DNA of 64,000 bases, from NCBI GenBank assembly GCA_023428135.1, contig JAEYZG010000010.1:1-64000 (forward strand). Reading direction: 5' to 3'. Below, piece by piece: positions 45,001 through 53,558 of this stretch (its first letter is position 1; each line of letters begins with the position of its first letter). The notes beneath the pieces were generated by a model that ran no database searches, had not been told where the DNA came from, and was given only the letters and a program-made list of their open reading frames with translations. Position numbers and translations under genes: made by a program. The stretch is from Bacteroidota bacterium (GTDB lineage Bacteria > Bacteroidota > Bacteroidia > Cytophagales > Cytophagaceae).

Positions 45001-46549
45001 TAACAAGCAATCTTGCATAATATTCACCAGGCTTGGTATAAGTGTATGGAACATCATTCGAATCACTTCGTACAATTGATGCACCGTTATCATCAAACAA
45101 CCACTTCCAGCTTACAATAGGATTTTTGACATACGTCTTACTTGAATCAGAAAAAGTAACGGCAAGAGGAGCACAACCTTTAGTAACATTAGGCATAAAT
45201 CTAGCATTAGGAAGCCACAAAGTATCTATCTTAGTGGCATATCCCTTACAGCCTGTTATATTAGATGTAACCTCAAGCCTTGCAAACTTTGGCTCATAAC
45301 CATTTCTCCCATAATATATCGAATCAGTCTTACTACTATATTGATGATTAACTGTAGCTGTTGTATATGTTAGCGGATCATCTGTAAACTTCCACTCATA
45401 AGTAAAATCAGAGCCATCTATAATGGCTTTATGCTGAATATTCATAGGACTTGAACAACCGAAGCCTGGCGTAGACTCAATTCTCGGCCTTAACTCATCC
45501 ACAAAAATTGTTATCGTTTTTGTATCTTGGCATTGTCCTGTAAGTGAATTAACCGTTAGCTTTACAAGATGTTCTCCCGGAGACAGGAAGGCAATACCCA
45601 AACTGTCTCTTGTTATCTGAGTACCTTCATAAACCGTCCCATAATCGAACTCCCATAAATAATTCCCGATAGCATCTGTTTTGACATAGGTAAGATCTCC
45701 AAGACAAACAGTATCTTTCTTTGTTAAAATATTTGCATTAGGCTTTCCAACAGAAATACCAGTACCTGCTGTTGAACTACAACGTGGTGCGTTTAAATAT
45801 TCAGCTTTGAGTGTAGCATGATACAGACCACTTAAATAGTTCTGGGAGGGAGGATTAAGGTCCGAACTTTTAACACCATTACCCAGATCCCAGGTATATT
45901 TGAATGTGGCGTCTCCTGACGAACTATTTTTAAACGATACGTCTAAAGAAGCTTCGCAGGAAACAGGTACAAGGGGAGTTGTTTCAAAACTTGCAACAGG
46001 TGTACTTAAAATATTTACAGTTTCTGCAAACTGCAAAGTTTTATTACACGCAGGATAATCTGTTTTTAATTCAAGAAATATATTATACTCCCCTACTTTA
46101 CTGTAAGCATGCCTCGCCGAATCTGTAGGCCCTTCAGTACCAAAGCCATCACCAAATACCCATCTGAATGCATTTACTTTAATAGCTGGATCAATAATAG
46201 ATGTACTATTAAATTTTAAATCAACATTCGGACATGAAAATGCTGGTTCTACCGTGTAGCTCAATTTAGGCTGTTCATAAACGGTAATTTTTATAGGATC
46301 ACCTATAACCGCACCATTTTCAGACTCCCTGAATTTTACATCAAAAATACCTGCCTTACCAAAAGCATTAGAAGGATCTTTTTCCCTTGAAACACTTCCA
46401 TCACCGAAATCCCAATAATAAGTAGAGCTTGTTGATGGAGCTTCAAATTTAACAGTAAAGGGCTGACACCCCACAGTAACATCAGCTTTTTGACCAAATA
46501 CATTCAGTGAAAGAACCGAAGCGAGTAATAACAAAAATAAAACTCTCAT
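42095..46549 (-). CDS. Giant PKD-repeat surface protein with T9SS type B sorting domain
   Basis: 1484 codons with a signal peptide (LFLLLLASVLSLNVFGQ). About a dozen PKD-like Ig domains follow, each marked by a variant of W-x-F-G-D-G (YYWDFGDGSVS, FRWVFGDGFG, WKWLFDDNG, VSWDFGDSSA, WTWNFGDGLN, FKWNFGDNSP). The last 90 residues are the gliding motility-associated C-terminal domain: LPSAFTPNEDSKNDKVYVKG, YKVFNRWGQEIFSTDNINEG, WDGTFKGQKQNSDVYVYKVK. This is a type B signal for T9SS, which usually needs a PorP/SprF partner for surface attachment; such a gene lies just beyond the divergent protease gene. Probable adhesin or matrix protein. Confidence 0.93.
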   Translation of the reverse strand: MRVLFLLLLASVLSLNVFGQKADVTVGCQPFTVKFEAPSTSSTYYWDFGDGSVSREKDPSNAFGKAGIFDVKFRESENGAVIGDPIKITVYEQPKLSYTVEPAFSCPNVDLKFNSTSIIDPAIKVNAFRWVFGDGFGTEGPTDSARHAYSKVGEYNIFLELKTDYPACNKTLQFAETVNILSTPVASFETTPLVPVSCEASLDVSFKNSSSGDATFKYTWDLGNGVKSSDLNPPSQNYLSGLYHATLKAEYLNAPRCSSTAGTGISVGKPNANILTKKDTVCLGDLTYVKTDAIGNYLWEFDYGTVYEGTQITRDSLGIAFLSPGEHLVKLTVNSLTGQCQDTKTITIFVDELRPRIESTPGFGCSSPMNIQHKAIIDGSDFTYEWKFTDDPLTYTTATVNHQYSSKTDSIYYGRNGYEPKFARLEVTSNITGCKGYATKIDTLWLPNARFMPNVTKGCAPLAVTFSDSSKTYVKNPIVSWKWLFDDNGASIVRSDSNDVPYTYTKPGEYYARLLVTTKGGCVDTSYAVLIEVGDRIESLVSFESDKSSVCPGESVTFKATAPAYVDAYHFNTEDNRMFHCSDQKTATWSYNNVVGPQSVSLTVDYNGCFSEVTELAMITVKGAIAKIDYTAFCNDPYVYNFESKSLNATKVSWDFGDSSAVTAAISESHDFGKSGDFIVRLKAEAGDECAATFDEVTVHPRKVKAKISLKDSLMCMMTSVDLSAVNSIDVNADCRTGYTWEIPTMKDVRPMTGRQSVTPFLTVFKGEHTLKLTVQDINGCKNTDSTRIKIYDMEVNAKPNRSQICLPTQPGAMKFADLSISDTTITKWTWNFGDGLNTQYEAFRDSVAHDYGENPSAGSYTYSLTLTDTLGCKETYSATLPIYKPVTKISADQTLCVGKTVKISAPDFTAGGSFLKYDWDFGNNTFGTLGENDIIYTTEGRFWVRLNYEEAISLCRGKDSIELSVQGYPKAKFVTPKMNSYAVICADINPDIVNLSYASNDQNSPIVNTVWEGEAKNYSQEPAYNRVPDWSFPSGENKIKLTVTTSNGCSSDTTGVFYAWNADGNFVKTKDTICLDDEVKFMLIDTVDVKRWEWTFEGVLIENLDSVTHRFAAHPVGHNAKAKLKLESHRGGCYRLYEQDIYIHPVIADFLRESEPLDTNICFNDGPFHLSDKSTNSNFFKWNFGDNSPEDSTTAAPAHKYAAPGQYNVTLTIENYKYRCVDTLTKVAVVHPNPKVIASGDTMCFGSDDKIVLKVLNSVSTSKYLWSPSDGLDNVNISDPTADPEHTTLYRVVETDTATGCTDFTEVTGLVVKRIDLHDWDTTIVIGDIATLPLYGEPVYKFKWTPEKYLSCTDCFYPKAQPLEDIVYDLEVTDVFGCFIDPFKYEITVKPETFVKLPSAFTPNEDSKNDKVYVKGWGIKKLIEYKVFNRWGQEIFSTDNINEGWDGTFKGQKQNSDVYVYKVKVITWKEEEKYVEGYINLLY

Positions 46550-46663
46550 TTTTAAAAAAAGATAAAATAAAATACTTTGTATCGAGATTGTAAAGTTAGT
46601 AAAAAAACAATTAACTTTGAGTCAAATTTTTTTATTATATTGTAAATAAATTTTCAAACCAAA

Positions 46664-47524
46664 GTGAAAAAGTTAATTGTTCTACTGGCATTTTTAGTAG
46701 CCGGATTAAGTGAATTGCTCATTAATCCTTCGTATGGTCAGCCTTTCAGAGGAGACCCAATCAAACCTCTTCCACAGGTAAATAAAGAGTTTCTCGTAGT
46801 TGCTCATATTGTCCGTAATGGAATCGGCGAACCTGGCATTACTTCGACAGACATTTCCTCAGTACTTAACCAGGTCAATACAGCATTTGCTCCAATCGGA
46901 GTATCTTTTAAATTATGCCAAGTCGACTTCATTAATAATTTTCAGTATGATTCTCTTAACGGTATAGGACCTTCAGTGAATAGTCTTATTGTGGACTATA
47001 TGAAAGAGGTGTTTGTTCAATATAATATTGAACGAAGGATAAATATGTATTTTATGACAGAATTTATAAATGCATACAAACCTTACTGCGGCTTTGCTAG
47101 CGGAGGCGGTCTCACGAGTACAAGCAAAAACAGAGGTATAGTTATCAAAAAAGGATGTAATGATGCAATAACTGTAGGACATGAGTTCGGACACTTTTTA
47201 AGCCTCCCACATACCTTTGAAGGTCATGGAACTGAACTCGTTGACGGAAGCAATTGCGACACCGCTGGAGATCAAGTCTGCGACACTCCAGCTGACCCAT
47301 ATGAAGAAGGTGCGGCAGACAATTATTATAACAGTGAAACTTGCACATTTAAATTTAATGGGAAAGATGCAAATGGACAGTTCTACGATCCTGACCTTGG
47401 CAATATCATGAGCTATTATGGATCCTGTGTGTGCCTTAAGTTTTCAAATGGGCAGCTCAAAAAGATGGCTGATTATTATTTAGATTATATTAAATCAAAC
47501 CCTGGCGTTTCCATAGCCTGGTAA
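46664..47524 (+). CDS. M43-type (pappalysin/cytophagalysin) zinc metalloprotease
   Basis: 286 codons from a GTG start (GTGAAAAAG), which gives a proper signal peptide (LIVLLAFLVAGLSELLINPS). The metzincin zinc site is VGHEFGHFLSLPHTFE with His173, Glu174, His177 and His183, and the Met-turn is GNIMSYYGSC (Met249). The cysteine pattern CDTAGDQVCDTPADPY is typical of family M43. It has no T9SS sorting domain. It stands between the divergent PKD protein gene and porP (26 bases), so it may process surface proteins of this locus; the role is inferred. Confidence 0.9.
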   Translation: MKKLIVLLAFLVAGLSELLINPSYGQPFRGDPIKPLPQVNKEFLVVAHIVRNGIGEPGITSTDISSVLNQVNTAFAPIGVSFKLCQVDFINNFQYDSLNGIGPSVNSLIVDYMKEVFVQYNIERRINMYFMTEFINAYKPYCGFASGGGLTSTSKNRGIVIKKGCNDAITVGHEFGHFLSLPHTFEGHGTELVDGSNCDTAGDQVCDTPADPYEEGAADNYYNSETCTFKFNGKDANGQFYDPDLGNIMSYYGSCVCLKFSNGQLKKMADYYLDYIKSNPGVSIAW

Positions 47525-47550
47525 GCATACTATCTTAATACTTTTCAATA

Positions 47551-48540
47551 ATGAGATTTTTATCTTTATTAATTATCCTTATCGCAACTGCTTCGCTAAG
47601 CATAGCGCAGGATATTCACCTTACTCAGTATTATACAAACAATCAATTGTTGAATCCGGCTTACACCGGAAACTATACTGGAGATTATAAAGCAATTATC
47701 AACTACCGTAGTCAATGGGCGCAGGTAAATTCTGCCATTAAAACTTCCGTCTTTTCTATTGAAAAAAACCTAACAAAGTTTAACAAAGGATTTGCTGCGG
47801 GATTAATCGTTAACAAAGACTATGTATCTTCTTACCATCTTAATACAAATAGATTTTATTTATCCGGTAGTTATACAACTGAGATTAAACAGAACATCAT
47901 AAGAGTCGGACTTCAGGCAGGAGGGCTTTACAGAAGTATTAACTACAGTGAGCAAACGTTCCCTGATCAGTGGGACTATAATTCAGGAAATTTTGACAAA
48001 TCAATAGAATCAGGCGAACCAAATACTAATAACACCAAAGCTTTTGCGGATGTAAACGCAGGAATTGCCTACATCAGAAAATTCGGCAACAAAAAAATCA
48101 GCGCTGGTTACAGTGCGTTTCATATAAACCGTCCCAAATATGGATTTATCAATAATGACGAAAGACTTGCAATGCGTCATGTGGGAAATGCGGCTTTAAC
48201 TTTTTATATGAAAAACGGATTCTCAGTAGTACCAAATTTCCTTTACATGAGATCTGCAAAAGCAACTGATTTTATTATTGCAACTAATGCTTATAAAAAG
48301 ATTAACAGTGAATTAATATTGATGTTGGGTGCCGGATTCAGAGGTTCTACAAACAGTGATGCTTTCCTCGCCATTTTTGGTTTTCAGTACAAGAGGTTTG
48401 AATTTGGCTTCAGTACTGACTTTAACGTTTCTGAACTGAGTAAAGAAACGAAAAACAAAAACGCATTCGAATTTTCTCTGACCTATACTACTCCGTCAAG
48501 ATTTGGCAGCAAAGCAACCATTCCTTGCGATAGATATTAA
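47551..48540 (+). CDS. PorP/SprF-family type IX secretion outer membrane protein
   Basis: 329 codons with a signal peptide (LSLLIILIATASLSIAQ). The mature start DIHLTQYYTNNQLLNPAYTG followed by YKAIINYRSQWAQV is the hallmark of PorP/SprF. The rest alternates as a barrel to FEFSLTYTTPSRFG. SprF-like proteins work with one particular type B T9SS cargo and tether it to the cell surface; the likely cargo here is the 1484-residue PKD protein. It is followed 23 bases later by the PorE-like gene, the usual order. Confidence 0.92.
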   Translation: MRFLSLLIILIATASLSIAQDIHLTQYYTNNQLLNPAYTGNYTGDYKAIINYRSQWAQVNSAIKTSVFSIEKNLTKFNKGFAAGLIVNKDYVSSYHLNTNRFYLSGSYTTEIKQNIIRVGLQAGGLYRSINYSEQTFPDQWDYNSGNFDKSIESGEPNTNNTKAFADVNAGIAYIRKFGNKKISAGYSAFHINRPKYGFINNDERLAMRHVGNAALTFYMKNGFSVVPNFLYMRSAKATDFIIATNAYKKINSELILMLGAGFRGSTNSDAFLAIFGFQYKRFEFGFSTDFNVSELSKETKNKNAFEFSLTYTTPSRFGSKATIPCDRY

Positions 48541-48563
48541 TTATTAAAAAATAAGTACCGTTC

Positions 48564-50627
48564 ATGGTTACCTTTAATACTTTCAGACCCGGCATAAGCA
48601 AAATATTTTTATCCCTTATGCTTTGTGCATTTTTTCACCTTTCCATTTTCGCGCAGGTGGACAAAGACATTAGCCAGAAAAAGAAAAAAGACCGTGCAAA
48701 ATATGCAATGCAAACAGGCAATGTTTACACTGCATTATTTTACTACGAAGACATTACTAAAAACGATCCTAAAGATACTGAGTCAAGATTTCAATTGGCA
48801 GAAGCTTATCGCCTTGCAAGAAATTACAAAATGGCCGCTGAATCTTATGGCATTGTCTATGATAAAGCACCGACTTCATATCCAACAGCCTTATATTACA
48901 AAGGCCTTATGCTTAAAATGCAGGGAAAATATGAAGATGCAAAGAAATGCCTTGTGGATTTCAAAAAGATTCTAAAAGATCTTAATGATAAAAATCTAAA
49001 TAAATTAATCACTAAGGAAATTGCAGGCTGCGACAGTGGAATGGTGTATCGTGATTTTCCTGAAAATACAGATCTACAAAATGCAGGTAAATCTGTTAAC
49101 CAGCCTCACACAGAATTCTCCCCTTTTCTGCTCGACAGCATGAATATGCTTTTCGGAACATTAAGAGAAGATTCTCTTAGATATTACGAAGTTGAATCTG
49201 AACATCCAGATAAGCAGCCAATGCGTCAGATTCATAAAGCGGAAAAAATCAATGGACAGTGGAAAGACAAAGGTTTATTTGATATCCTCAATGACCCAAA
49301 CGTAGACATGGGAAACTTTGTGTATTCTCCATATACCGACAGATATTATTTCTCCAAGTGCTTTAAAAACGAAAAAGGTAAAGTTACCTGTAAACTTTAT
49401 ATTAAAGAAAGAGAGAAAGCTAAAGGTGCTTGGAAAGATGCTGCAGAGCTTCCATTTCCGGTGAATATGGAAGGATATACATCTACACAGCCAACAGTAG
49501 TTTATGATACCGTGACAAAAAGAGAACTACTGTATTTTGTATCTGACAGAGCAGAAGGAAAAGGTGGTTTAGATATCTGGTATACTTCTTATAATGCTAA
49601 AAAACAGGAATGGGCTGAACCTAAAAACGGAGGCATAATGAATACCACCGAGACTGAATGTACTCCGTTTTATCATATCCCATCTCAGACCTTTTATTTC
49701 AGTTCAGATGGACATGGATCGGCAGGAGGACTTGACGTTTACAAAACATACAAGGACAAAGATGGTCGCTATGTAAAACCTCAGAATTTATCATTCCCTA
49801 TCAACTCACCGCAGGATGACCTTCATTTTATGCTTGAGAAATCAGGGAAAAACGGAGTTGTAGTGTCTAACAGACCAGGAGGAACACCTTTCTTTCATGA
49901 AACCTGCTGCGATGATATTTTCACATTTCATATCAATGAAGCAAAACCATTTAACTGTACCCTTGAAATAGCCATTGCTGATCCGGATACTGCACGTAAC
50001 AAATCCAGATTGCTTAAAGTCACTTCTATTGATATGAAGACCAAGCAGGAGAAAAAAGACACAATCAGACTTAAAGACAATAAATTTGTACTTCCGTTAA
50101 CGAAGAACCATCAATATACATTCAGAATAGATCAGGATGGATACCAAAAAGATAGTCTTGTAGTTGAAACCAGAGAAATGGCATCTTCTGATATTATAAA
50201 AAGAGAACTTTCTTTAAGACCTGTCGAAGTTGAAATCATTGCTGAAAAGCCTGTCGAGGATAAGCCTTTTGTTTTAAAGGATGTAACTTATGGATCTGAT
50301 GAGTTTACACTTAATGAAGATGCAAAAGCAGCACTTGATTCATTGCTGATTCCGTTTTTGAAACTTCATCCTAAAGATAAAATTACCATAGGTTCTCACA
50401 CGGATGATCAGGGAGCGCATAAGTATAACATTAACCTTTCGCAAAAGAGAGCAGACAATGTTGTTAAATACTTAATTTCAAAAGGTATTGAAGCCTCCAG
50501 AATTACGGCTAAAGGCTATGGAGAAACAAAGCCAATTGCCCCTAATCAAAACAATGATGGTACTGACAATGCCATAGGCAGAGCCATTAACAGAAGAACT
50601 GAATTCCTGCTTGAAAAAGCCAAGTAA
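48564..50627 (+). CDS. PorE-like OmpA-family protein (TPR, beta-propeller, OmpA domain)
   Basis: 687 codons. Signal peptide (IFLSLMLCAFFHLSIFAQ), TPR-like repeats at about 40-150 (ALFYYEDITKNDPKDTESRF), a WD40/PD40-type propeller at about 165-450 (LLYFVSDRAEGKGGLDIWYT, TFYFSSDGHGSAGGLDVYKT), a carboxypeptidase-regulatory-like beta domain at about 465-555, and an OmpA peptidoglycan-binding domain from about 570 (ITIGSHTDDQGAHKYNINLS, QKRADNVVKYLISKGIEASR). This domain order is that of PorE, which links the T9SS trans-envelope complex to peptidoglycan. Next to porP/sprF it is probably the anchor of that complex; genomes have several copies, so it may be cargo-specific. Confidence 0.9.
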   Translation: MVTFNTFRPGISKIFLSLMLCAFFHLSIFAQVDKDISQKKKKDRAKYAMQTGNVYTALFYYEDITKNDPKDTESRFQLAEAYRLARNYKMAAESYGIVYDKAPTSYPTALYYKGLMLKMQGKYEDAKKCLVDFKKILKDLNDKNLNKLITKEIAGCDSGMVYRDFPENTDLQNAGKSVNQPHTEFSPFLLDSMNMLFGTLREDSLRYYEVESEHPDKQPMRQIHKAEKINGQWKDKGLFDILNDPNVDMGNFVYSPYTDRYYFSKCFKNEKGKVTCKLYIKEREKAKGAWKDAAELPFPVNMEGYTSTQPTVVYDTVTKRELLYFVSDRAEGKGGLDIWYTSYNAKKQEWAEPKNGGIMNTTETECTPFYHIPSQTFYFSSDGHGSAGGLDVYKTYKDKDGRYVKPQNLSFPINSPQDDLHFMLEKSGKNGVVVSNRPGGTPFFHETCCDDIFTFHINEAKPFNCTLEIAIADPDTARNKSRLLKVTSIDMKTKQEKKDTIRLKDNKFVLPLTKNHQYTFRIDQDGYQKDSLVVETREMASSDIIKRELSLRPVEVEIIAEKPVEDKPFVLKDVTYGSDEFTLNEDAKAALDSLLIPFLKLHPKDKITIGSHTDDQGAHKYNINLSQKRADNVVKYLISKGIEASRITAKGYGETKPIAPNQNNDGTDNAIGRAINRRTEFLLEKAK

Positions 50628-50655
50628 GCAATTCCTATTAAATTAAACCATTAAT

Positions 50656-50681
50656 GGCCTGGTATCCCAGGCCTTTTTTTT
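50656..50681 (+). terminator. Terminator of the porP-porE operon
   Basis: GGCCTGG (50656-50662) and CCAGGCC (50667-50673) form a tight stem followed by T8. It lies 29 bases past the stop. Confidence 0.92.
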
Positions 50682-50853
50682 GCTCCATTAAACATTCGAA
50701 TACTAACGATCAAAATTATATTCTGACTAAAATCACCTACCCAATCATTTCTTTTTGAAAAAAAGGAAAGCAATCATTGATACAACTCAAAACAGTCTTA
50801 TAACAAATCAGCCGTTATAGAGTTTAACTTTCCAATACCTTTTCTTGCCTATT

Positions 50854-51396
50854 ATGAGACATTTCATATTGTTTTTGTTTCTCTTTCAAATCATCATCAC
50901 AAAAGGACAGGACATTAATGAAAAGGGCAAAGCTCAGTTTGGAGTTTCAGCATCTGCCAACTATTCCTTTTCAGGAATAAGTATTATTCCCACTTTTGAC
51001 CTGGTGCTTAATAAACATATTATTTATCTGGGGCCCAAATTTCTGACTAGTATGAATTACCTGCCCAATAAAGGCCCATGGGGAATAAATCTGGGATACA
51101 GGCATGAATTCAGAAATACAGAAGACAAGAAGCTTAGCTTTTTCTTCCTCACAGACTATCAAATGATTTCTGCCAAAAGCTTTTCAAGAATCAAAGACAG
51201 CAAAAAAAGAAATTTTTATCACGAATTATTTCTCGGATACGGAATGCAGTTACGCTTCTTTGATCATCTGTATATAGGAAATGCTATGGGAGTAGGAGCC
51301 CACATGGAAGTATTCAACAATGCAGATCTGTCCCTTAAAGAAACTTTTCTGGGTTATAATAATCTTTTCAGAATTTTTGTACACTACAGATTCTAA
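50854..51396 (+). CDS. Small outer membrane beta-barrel protein
   Basis: 180 codons from the ATG at 50854; a TTG at 50845 adds three residues and is less likely. Signal peptide HFILFLFLFQIIITKGQ, then alternating strands (AQFGVSASANYSFSG, GPWGINLGYRHEFRNTEDKK, LFLGYGMQLRFFDHLYIG) ending with an aromatic FRIFVHYRF, as is usual for barrel proteins inserted by Bam. No specific family. It is followed after two bases by a GDPD lipoprotein gene, so the two form a transcript. Confidence 0.7.
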   Translation: MRHFILFLFLFQIIITKGQDINEKGKAQFGVSASANYSFSGISIIPTFDLVLNKHIIYLGPKFLTSMNYLPNKGPWGINLGYRHEFRNTEDKKLSFFFLTDYQMISAKSFSRIKDSKKRNFYHELFLGYGMQLRFFDHLYIGNAMGVGAHMEVFNNADLSLKETFLGYNNLFRIFVHYRF

Positions 51397-51398
51397 TA

Positions 51399-52265
51399 AT
51401 GAAAAGCGTCATTAACATATTACTCCTTTCTCTGGCCTTCACTATTCTTGCCTGTACCAAAATAGATCTTGGTAACATTTCAAACCTTAACAATGGTCAA
51501 ATTGATGTAATAGGCCACGCAGGAACCGGATTTCAATCATTGATTAATCCTTATCCCAGCAACAGCTTTGAATCTATCAAACATGCTATAAACGGATTAA
51601 ATGCAGATGGCATCGAAATAGATATAGATTTAAGCAAAGACAGTACAATTGTTTTATATCATGATCAGACACTGGAAAAGTCTACTAATTGTTTCGGCTG
51701 TGTAAATCAGTATACCGCTTCAGAACTTGAAAATTGTGAATACAACAATCAATATGGGGCCCAGCTTCTAAATGATGTGAGAATTATCAGATTTACAAAA
51801 GTACTGGATCATTTTAAAAACAGAAATATCAAACCACAGATATACCTCAATTTAAAAATCGCTTCCCCCTGTATCACTGAAAGTGAAGAAAGAAAAAGTG
51901 AATGGGTTAATCAGATTACACAAACAATCCAGGCCTATCAGGCACATGAATGGGTTTATGTATACGATGGTGATACCTCACTGCTAAAAAGATTTCGTGC
52001 AGCTGATTCTGGCATTAATATCATTTATAATGCTCAGTCCTACGGAGATGCAATTGCAGTGTGCACCCGAGCAGACATTGGTGGATTTGTGATCTCGAAT
52101 AGTAATATATCAAAAGAACAAGTTAAGGATTCCCATTCCAAAAATATCAAAGTAATTATCTGGGGAATTGTAAAAAGAAAAGATGCTGTAGAAGCTATAA
52201 ACAAAAGTCCAGATGCACTTATCACAGACAATATACCTTTAACCCAACAATCTCTTAAGAAGTAG
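51399..52265 (+). CDS. Glycerophosphodiester phosphodiesterase-like lipoprotein
   Basis: 288 codons. A lipoprotein signal (ILLLSLAFTILA then Cys) is followed by the GDPD barrel: VIGHAGTGFQSLINPYPSNS with the catalytic His, ADGIEIDIDLSKDSTIVLYH with the metal-binding Glu and Asp and the second His, and a C-terminal INKSPDALITDNIP. GDPD enzymes cleave glycerophosphodiesters to glycerol-3-phosphate and alcohol. The first motif reads GHAG rather than GHRG, so the usual Arg next to the His is replaced by Ala; activity may be altered. Two bases behind the small barrel gene. Confidence 0.82.
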   Translation: MKSVINILLLSLAFTILACTKIDLGNISNLNNGQIDVIGHAGTGFQSLINPYPSNSFESIKHAINGLNADGIEIDIDLSKDSTIVLYHDQTLEKSTNCFGCVNQYTASELENCEYNNQYGAQLLNDVRIIRFTKVLDHFKNRNIKPQIYLNLKIASPCITESEERKSEWVNQITQTIQAYQAHEWVYVYDGDTSLLKRFRAADSGINIIYNAQSYGDAIAVCTRADIGGFVISNSNISKEQVKDSHSKNIKVIIWGIVKRKDAVEAINKSPDALITDNIPLTQQSLKK

Positions 52266-52339
52266 GAAAATCTATAAAAAAAGACCAGATAAAATCCAGC
52301 CTTCTTATTATAAATATTAGCAAAATATCCTGAATAACA

Positions 52340-52810
52340 CTACTCAACTACCAGCTTGCTGTCTGAATCAATATTTGTTCTTTTATCAAAATGGAACTCC
52401 AGGTATCTGGCATCGTCTGCTTTACCTTCCACAGCTAGTTTTACCCTTCCCATCTCTTGCCCTTTAACATCATATGCTTTTGCAACAAGATGGCCCTTAT
52501 AATCATTATTAAAAATTACATAAACTACCAGTAAATTATCTGTACCTACACTATCGCTGGAAACTATTTTCTTCCCAAACTTTAAACCTTTTGCCTGAAG
52601 CGCTTCGGAAAGTTCTATATTTGGTTCAAAAGTCTTTACTACCCCTGAAGAAACCCCGGAAGTAAACTCTCCTATCGCTTGGCCCGTAACATCCCCGGTT
52701 TTGTTAATACCTTTTTTAATTCCGTCTTTTACTTCATCAGTAGAGCATGAGGACAATGATAGTGTCACTAAAAACAATGGTACATAAAGAATATTTTGCG
52801 TTCTCGACAT
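52340..52810 (-). CDS. Lipoprotein of unknown function
   Basis: 156 codons with lipobox LSLSSC (VPLFLVTLSLSSCS). A glycine/threonine-rich stretch (GIKKGINKTGDVTGQAIGEF) follows, then a beta-rich C-terminal domain with NLLVVYVIFNNDYKGHLVAK and AYDVKGQEMGRVKLAVEG, reminiscent of FxLYD-type small domains. No family assigned. It converges on the GDPD gene and lies downstream of the two-component pair on the same strand, separated by 50 bases. Confidence 0.7.
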   Translation of the reverse strand: MSRTQNILYVPLFLVTLSLSSCSTDEVKDGIKKGINKTGDVTGQAIGEFTSGVSSGVVKTFEPNIELSEALQAKGLKFGKKIVSSDSVGTDNLLVVYVIFNNDYKGHLVAKAYDVKGQEMGRVKLAVEGKADDARYLEFHFDKRTNIDSDSKLVVE

Positions 52811-52860
52811 GTGATTATATTATGATTCTATAAATAATTTCCTTTTCATAAGAAGAACTT

Positions 52861-53529
52861 TCATTCTTCATCATTATATTTCTCGGTAACCTTTAATATC
52901 TCATCAAGATTACTGGTTTTAAATTTTCTTAACATATTCAACCTGTGGGTTTCAATTGTACGAACACTCAGGCCAAAAGCCTCAGCAATTTCTTTATTCG
53001 TCTTTCCTATACGGATCATATTCAGAATTTCAAGTTCTCTTTTGGAAAGGCTCGGTAAACTGAACGATTGATGAACATCAGGTATTCCTTTTTCCTGTTT
53101 CAGCTCTCTGTATTTTTTTACAAGCACGTCAGATACTTCACCAGTAAAAAAGAACTGGCCATTAGCCACAGCTCTTATGCCATTCAGAAATATTTTATTG
53201 CTTGTATCCTTTAAGATATAACCATGTGCTCCCATTTCAAGCGCGGAAATAACATAATCCTCCCGATCATAAAGACTAAAGAAAATGATATGTACATTAC
53301 TTCCGGACTTAATTATACTCTGACTCGTCTCAAGGCCATTCAATCCTGGCATTCTGATATCCATAATAACAACGTCCGGCTTTACCTCCTGTATGGCAAG
53401 CATAGCTTCTTCCCCATCAGAAGCGGTGCCTGCGACTTCCATATCTGATTCATTGGTAATTAATTGCTTAACCCCATCACGAAAAATTTCATGATCATCA
53501 ACCAGAAAAACTTTTATCTTTTTCCCCAT
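52861..53529 (-). CDS. NarL/LuxR-type response regulator
   Basis: 222 codons. The receiver has the acidic pair at residues 11-12 and the phosphorylated Asp57 in DVVIMDIRMPGLNGLETS; the C-terminal LuxR-type helix-turn-helix is LSKRELEILNMIRIGKTNKE followed by IAEAFGLSVRTIETHRLNML. It should bind DNA as a phosphorylated dimer. It follows the NarX-type kinase gene by 29 bases and is its cognate partner. The genes it controls are not indicated; the adjoining divergent ureD is a possibility only. Confidence 0.93.
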   Translation of the reverse strand: MGKKIKVFLVDDHEIFRDGVKQLITNESDMEVAGTASDGEEAMLAIQEVKPDVVIMDIRMPGLNGLETSQSIIKSGSNVHIIFFSLYDREDYVISALEMGAHGYILKDTSNKIFLNGIRAVANGQFFFTGEVSDVLVKKYRELKQEKGIPDVHQSFSLPSLSKRELEILNMIRIGKTNKEIAEAFGLSVRTIETHRLNMLRKFKTSNLDEILKVTEKYNDEE

Positions 53530-53558
53530 TCTTATATAAAATATATAAAACCACTTAT

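Noticed and set aside
42095..46549. Reading the PKD protein as a non-ribosomal or silk-like repeat protein
   Set aside because: The recurring W-x-F-G-D-G motifs and the C-terminal sorting domain identify it as a PKD-repeat T9SS cargo.
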